Both the position numbers and the translations under genes were made by a program. From Kiritimatiellia bacterium (GTDB lineage Bacteria > Verrucomicrobiota > Kiritimatiellia > UBA8416), in assembly GCA_007126175.1 (NCBI GenBank), contig SLBU01000130.1:1-9102 (forward strand): a stretch of DNA of 9,102 bases. The letters run 5' to 3'. The notes below the pieces were generated by a model. That model was not told the origin of the DNA, searched no databases, and saw only the letters and a program-made list of their open reading frames with translations. Each line of letters opens with the position of its first letter. Position 1 is the stretch's first letter. Positions 5,899 to 9,102 of the stretch are shown here, in pieces.

Positions 5899-7008
5899 CT
5901 AATCCCCCATACAGGTATCCACCAAACGCGCGGTCTGAATCCAAGCGTGCTCCGTCGGTACCGTTCGCGTTATACCAGCTACCTCCTCCAGCGGCACCGG
6001 CACGCATTCCTGTCCCCGCACGGCAACCATCACATCGTAGACACCGTCCGCCAGTAACTGCCCGGCACGCGTCCCCAATGCCGTGCACAGCAGACGATCC
6101 GTCGGTGACGGAATGCCACCCCGCAAGACGTGCCCCAGAGACGTCACGCGCACATCGATCCCCGACATCTGCTGCAGTTCGCGCGCCAGCCGACTTGCCT
6201 TGGGTTCCGCAATCAAGGTCTGACCATCTTTCTTATGCAGCATCGTCTCCACATCTTTCTTCTTGCTCGTCGAATTCGCCTCCTCAACAGAAAGTGCCCC
6301 TTCTGCCACAGCAATAATCGAAAACCGCTTATTATGGTGGCGGCGCGCACGAATATGTTCCACGACATGCGACAAATCATACGGAATCTCAGGAATCAGG
6401 ATCACGTCCGCCCCCCCCGCGATACCCGCACCCAACGTCAACCAGCCCGCATTGTGCCCCATGATTTCGCAGATAATTACGCGGTGATGACTCGTTGCCG
6501 TAGAATGTAAACGATCGATCGCCTCCGTCGCAACCTGCATGGCAGAATCAAAACCAAACGTGATTTCGGTTGCAGCCACATCATTATCAATCGTCTTCGG
6601 AAGCGTTAATACCGGTATATTCCCCTTGCGCGAAAGCCGTAATGCATTTTTCTGGGTACCGTTTCCACCAAGACAAACGAGACAATCCACATGCAATTTC
6701 TCAAGATTATCGGCAGCCACTGCCGTCATATCCATGATCTGACCGCCCATGTTCATCTTGTGTGGTTTATCCCGGCTCGACCCCAGCAGCGTGCCACCGT
6801 GCGTTAAAATGCCGCTCACAGAGGCATCATCAAGCTGCACGGTACGGTTCTCTACCAAACCACGAAATCCATCCAGAAAACCGATTACCTTGGTGCCATT
6901 GTGCAAGGCCGCCTTGGCAACACCCCGAATGGCGGCATTCAGACCGGGACAATCCCCTCCTGCGGTCAAGACGCCAATACAGCGCGTTCGATTATTTGCC
7001 ATTTGCAT
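5899..7008 (-). CDS. pfkA: 6-phosphofructokinase, PfkA family
   Basis: A 369-residue phosphofructokinase that phosphorylates fructose 6-phosphate to fructose 1,6-bisphosphate in glycolysis. Motifs: GVLTAGGDCPGLNA (12-25), LGGNGTQK (113-120), PKTIDND (137-143, with catalytic Asp141), ICEIMGHNAGWL (179-190) and the C-terminal GHVLRGGIPSPTDR (292-305). The donor-determining positions are a Gly in GGNGT, as in ATP enzymes, and a Lys in PKTIDND. Lys at that site is typical of pyrophosphate enzymes but also occurs in plant, trypanosome and some actinobacterial ATP enzymes. ATP use is therefore more likely but not certain. The usual Asp of GGDGT is Asn116 here. Starts at 7008 or 7002 (MANNRTR) are both served by an AAGGAAAGG sequence. 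deoC follows after 36 bases. The gene is divergent from the DUF2851 gene. Confidence 0.94.
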   Translation of the reverse strand: MQMANNRTRCIGVLTAGGDCPGLNAAIRGVAKAALHNGTKVIGFLDGFRGLVENRTVQLDDASVSGILTHGGTLLGSSRDKPHKMNMGGQIMDMTAVAADNLEKLHVDCLVCLGGNGTQKNALRLSRKGNIPVLTLPKTIDNDVAATEITFGFDSAMQVATEAIDRLHSTATSHHRVIICEIMGHNAGWLTLGAGIAGGADVILIPEIPYDLSHVVEHIRARRHHNKRFSIIAVAEGALSVEEANSTSKKKDVETMLHKKDGQTLIAEPKASRLARELQQMSGIDVRVTSLGHVLRGGIPSPTDRLLCTALGTRAGQLLADGVYDVMVAVRGQECVPVPLEEVAGITRTVPTEHAWIQTARLVDTCMGD

Positions 7009-7125
7009 TTCCTTTCCTTATGTCCATGCAGTATGCGCACATTCCAAAGCTTTGTGAAGTGTAGAATCCAGCTCCCCCGGAAGAGAAGATTGGACATGGG
7101 ACACGCATGCAGTAGGATAGCATAC
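7009..7125. other. Divergent intergenic region, pfk / DUF2851 gene
   Basis: This 117-base gap should carry both promoters. A TAGAAT (7062-7067) is a fair -10 match for the plus-strand gene but lacks a good -35 partner. AAGGAAAGG, read on the minus strand at about 7011-7019, serves pfk. AGGA at 7114-7117 serves the DUF2851 gene. No hairpin-plus-palindrome repeat of the kind seen elsewhere is present. Confidence 0.5.
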
Positions 7126-7138
7126 ATGACAATGTATG
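7121..7138. promoter_or_regulatory. Inverted repeat across the DUF2851 start codon
   Basis: CATACAT (7121-7127) and ATGTATG (7132-7138) are perfect reverse complements separated by GACA. Both candidate start codons (7126 and 7132) lie in or directly beside the arms, so folding in the mRNA would occlude initiation; alternatively, a dimeric repressor could bind the DNA. A chance origin is possible for an AT-rich 7-base arm. Confidence 0.45.
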
Positions 7139-8640
7139 ATCATAGTTACCCCCCTGTGCTGGAAGCCGCCGCGACGTACAGGGACTTGATTGCAGCTACA
7201 CACTCCCATGTGCTGCGCGATGGCACGATCGGCACATTCTCCGAGCGCCATGTGCAATGCATCTGGTACGATCCAGCCCTCCGCCCGCAGACCTTGCACA
7301 CCCGCAACGGCGAACAAGTCGTCGTCCTCGACCCAGGCCGCTGGAACCGCGAAGCCGGCCCGGACTTTTCGGATGCCACCCTATTGATCAAGCCAGAGCT
7401 GCGCCGCATACAGGGCGACGTGGAAATCCATATCCACCCCGCCGACTGGGAACACCACGGACACGCCGACGACCCCCGCTACCGCCGCGTCATCGCCCAT
7501 ATAACCTTCTTCCCCAGCCTTGAACCCCCCGCACGATTACCCCCAGGTACACTGGAAATTGCCCTTGCGTCCGCCCTCAAGCAAAAGCCCACCTTCCGCA
7601 TGCAGACGATTGACACCAATGCCTACCCCTTCGCGGCCAGGCTCCAGCAGTGCGCCTGCGGTATCTTGCTCAAAGAACACACCAATATCGACCCAACTAC
7701 GCTCCTCTATACTGCCGGATGTTACCGGTTTGAACAGAAAATCCATGCCATGACGGCCGCCCTCAAACATTGCCGGACAGACGACCTGTTGTATCACCAA
7801 ACCATGTGCTCGCTCGGATACAAACAGAACAGCAAAACCTTTGCACAACTCGCACAAATGGCTCCATTCCACACGATATCACAGCGCAGCCCGCTCGAGG
7901 CCTATGCCATACTCATGGGAACCGCAGGCCTACTACCAGCGACATTGCCAACCAATGCCCCTGCCGAAAATAAGAAATTCGTGCGTCAACTCTGGGACAT
8001 CTGGTGGCAACAGCGCCCCGACACAGCGCCCCCGATTACGCTCGCATGGAAAGGACCCGCAGGCCGACCAGCCAACCAACCCGCTCGACGACTCGCCGCC
8101 GCCGCCGCGCTCTTTACACGCGCAGCCCCCTGGCAACAGGTTCTCACGGCCTCCCTGAAACCGAAATCGCTGGCCGAACTGCGCACCCTTTTCACCCCAC
8201 CACCACCGTTGGACTTCTGGCGCACCCACACCACACTCGAACAGCCTACAGCATCCACAAACAAAGCCCTCATGGGAAAGGATCGTCTGGCCGCCTGGCT
8301 CAACAATGTCGTGCTACCACTCGCGGCTGCCGCTGGAACCAAACCCCAAACACTGCTCCCGTTATATAGGCCCGAACAAATCAATGCCATCGTGCGCCAA
8401 ACCGCCAATCGCCTGCTCGGGCGAGATCACAACCCGGCCCTTTACCGCAACGCGGGCATCCTGCAACACGGACTCCTGCAAATCTTCCAGGATTTCTGTA
8501 GCAAGGGATGCCATGACTGCGCCCTCGCGGATGCCCTCCGGAAAGGAGCTTTCAACGACGTTGCGTCTCGGCCGACCGACTGGCGCGTTCCAGCTCCGCC
8601 CGCTCCGCAACATCCAAGGAACCAAATCCCTGCGCCTTGA
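7126..8640 (+). CDS. DUF2851 family protein of unknown function
   Basis: The 504-residue protein matches the DUF2851 family as I recall it; the biochemical role is not established. Family marks are the N-terminal HVQCIWYDP (42-50), VVLDPGRWNREAGPDF (66-81) and GDVEIHIHPADWEHHGH (97-113). They continue with LGYKQNSKTF (230-239), RPANQPARRLA (314-324) and a C-terminal cysteine cluster CSKGCHDC (458-465). The ATG at 7126 is preferred because AGGA lies 8 bases upstream; ATGs at 7096 and 7132 are alternatives. No signal peptide or membrane segment is evident. The proline-rich tail after about residue 475 is encoded where the gene overlaps the rhomboid gene and is probably dispensable. The AGPDF...GDVEIH spacing resembles a nuclease-type metal site, but that is speculation. 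Confidence 0.88.
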   Translation: MTMYDHSYPPVLEAAATYRDLIAATHSHVLRDGTIGTFSERHVQCIWYDPALRPQTLHTRNGEQVVVLDPGRWNREAGPDFSDATLLIKPELRRIQGDVEIHIHPADWEHHGHADDPRYRRVIAHITFFPSLEPPARLPPGTLEIALASALKQKPTFRMQTIDTNAYPFAARLQQCACGILLKEHTNIDPTTLLYTAGCYRFEQKIHAMTAALKHCRTDDLLYHQTMCSLGYKQNSKTFAQLAQMAPFHTISQRSPLEAYAILMGTAGLLPATLPTNAPAENKKFVRQLWDIWWQQRPDTAPPITLAWKGPAGRPANQPARRLAAAAALFTRAAPWQQVLTASLKPKSLAELRTLFTPPPPLDFWRTHTTLEQPTASTNKALMGKDRLAAWLNNVVLPLAAAAGTKPQTLLPLYRPEQINAIVRQTANRLLGRDHNPALYRNAGILQHGLLQIFQDFCSKGCHDCALADALRKGAFNDVASRPTDWRVPAPPAPQHPRNQIPAP

Positions 8641-9102
8641 TCTTCAATAAAATCTGATCCACCCGCTCCCAATCCACCGGCTGTCCCGGATCCGGCGTGC
8701 GGTACACGCGCAACCGCGACCGCCGTAACCGCGCTAGTATATCGCGCCAGCGCGCGCGCACTGGCGGTGCACCAAACGTCGCACTTCGATACCCGCCGCG
8801 ACCGCGCCCCAAATGCATCCCGTACAGGTACCCCGCAACCCCGCCAGCCAGATGCGCCGCATGCGCAATACTCGTCCCATCACCCAGCATCAGCAAAGAA
8901 AAACCACCAAAAAGAAGTGCCATCGTACGAGCAGTCATCGTTACCGGAATCACAAAAAACAGCAATAAGGTGACTTGCCGCTGCGGATAGAGCGCCGCAT
9001 AGGCCCCCACGATCGCAAAAACCGCGCCGGACGCACCGATCATGGGCCGCTGCAAGGAATACAACCCTGCGGCCCCAAGCGCAAGCCAACCGAGTGCCCC
9101 CA
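8552..9102 (-). CDS. Rhomboid family intramembrane serine protease, 3' part
   Basis: The open frame continues without a stop to the window edge, so the N terminus and first membrane helices lie beyond 9102; an in-frame TTG at 9064 is not a credible start. The visible part contains the catalytic serine in MIGASGAVFAIVGAYAAL, two hydrophobic helices (about LLLFFVIPVTM and MALLFGGFSLLML) and the catalytic histidine in AHAAHLAGGVAGYLYG. Rhomboids cleave membrane proteins within or next to transmembrane segments. The cytosolic tail ends in WERVDQILLKIKAQGFGSL and an acidic/basic helix (DVAERAELERAS). This is a conserved extension seen in many bacterial rhomboids, so the C terminus is probably genuine although it overlaps the DUF2851 gene by 89 bases. 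Substrate unknown. Confidence 0.93.
   Translation of the reverse strand, partial: GALGWLALGAAGLYSLQRPMIGASGAVFAIVGAYAALYPQRQVTLLLFFVIPVTMTARTMALLFGGFSLLMLGDGTSIAHAAHLAGGVAGYLYGMHLGRGRGGYRSATFGAPPVRARWRDILARLRRSRLRVYRTPDPGQPVDWERVDQILLKIKAQGFGSLDVAERAELERASRSAETQRR

Noticed and set aside
9062..9064. TTG at 9064 as the start of a complete rhomboid-like gene
   Set aside because: The frame stays open to the window edge with hydrophobic codons (GALGWLALGAAG), and a start here would remove the first membrane helices needed ahead of the catalytic serine.

Overview
The window looks like ordinary chromosome from a moderately GC-rich, peptidoglycan-making bacterium. No phage, plasmid, IS, CRISPR, tRNA or rRNA is visible. 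Gene content (release factor 3, a plant-glucuronokinase-like GHMP kinase, GalU, a S. aureus-like MurB, DeoC, a GGNGT/PKTIDND-type phosphofructokinase, a DUF2851 protein and a rhomboid) together with intergenic regions full of 7-nt-period repeats and small hairpin elements reminds me of the PVC group (Kiritimatiellota, Lentisphaerota, Verrucomicrobiota). That placement is an impression from sequence style, not a demonstrated assignment.

Layout. 1-204: end of an intergenic region with two opposed tracts of a degenerate heptanucleotide repeat. 205-1800 (-): prfC. 1801-2032: divergent intergenic region with an A7G8 homopolymer run and a short heptad tract. 2033-5037 (+): a three-gene run of glucuronokinase-like GHMP kinase, galU and murB. 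The 137-nt kinase-galU gap is built largely from repeat modules: heptads, hairpin, palindrome, heptads. 5038-5181: convergent gap with a second copy of the hairpin plus palindrome. 5182-7008 (-): pfk followed by deoC, read as a pair. 7009-7125: short divergent gap. 7126-8640 (+): DUF2851 protein. 8552-9102 (-): 3' part of a rhomboid protease gene that enters from beyond the window and overlaps the DUF2851 gene tail to tail by 89 bp.

How the genes fit together. The most interesting unit is kinase plus galU. The kinase carries the signatures of plant glucuronokinase, which makes glucuronate 1-phosphate. A UTP-sugar-1-phosphate uridylyltransferase directly downstream could turn that into UDP-glucuronate. 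This suggests a bacterial salvage route that bypasses UDP-glucose dehydrogenase, although GalU may simply make UDP-glucose. MurB then adds a peptidoglycan precursor step, so the run has an envelope and nucleotide-sugar flavour. pfk-deoC is a small central-carbon pair: fructose 6-phosphate phosphorylation, and deoxyribose 5-phosphate cleavage to glyceraldehyde 3-phosphate.

The non-coding content is unusual. Heptad tracts and two hairpin modules recur at several sites and intrude on genes. They supply the last residues and stop codon of the kinase, the ribosome binding site of galU, and an in-frame extra segment inside MurB. The + strand is C-rich over genes of both orientations, which explains many long antisense open frames that are not genes.
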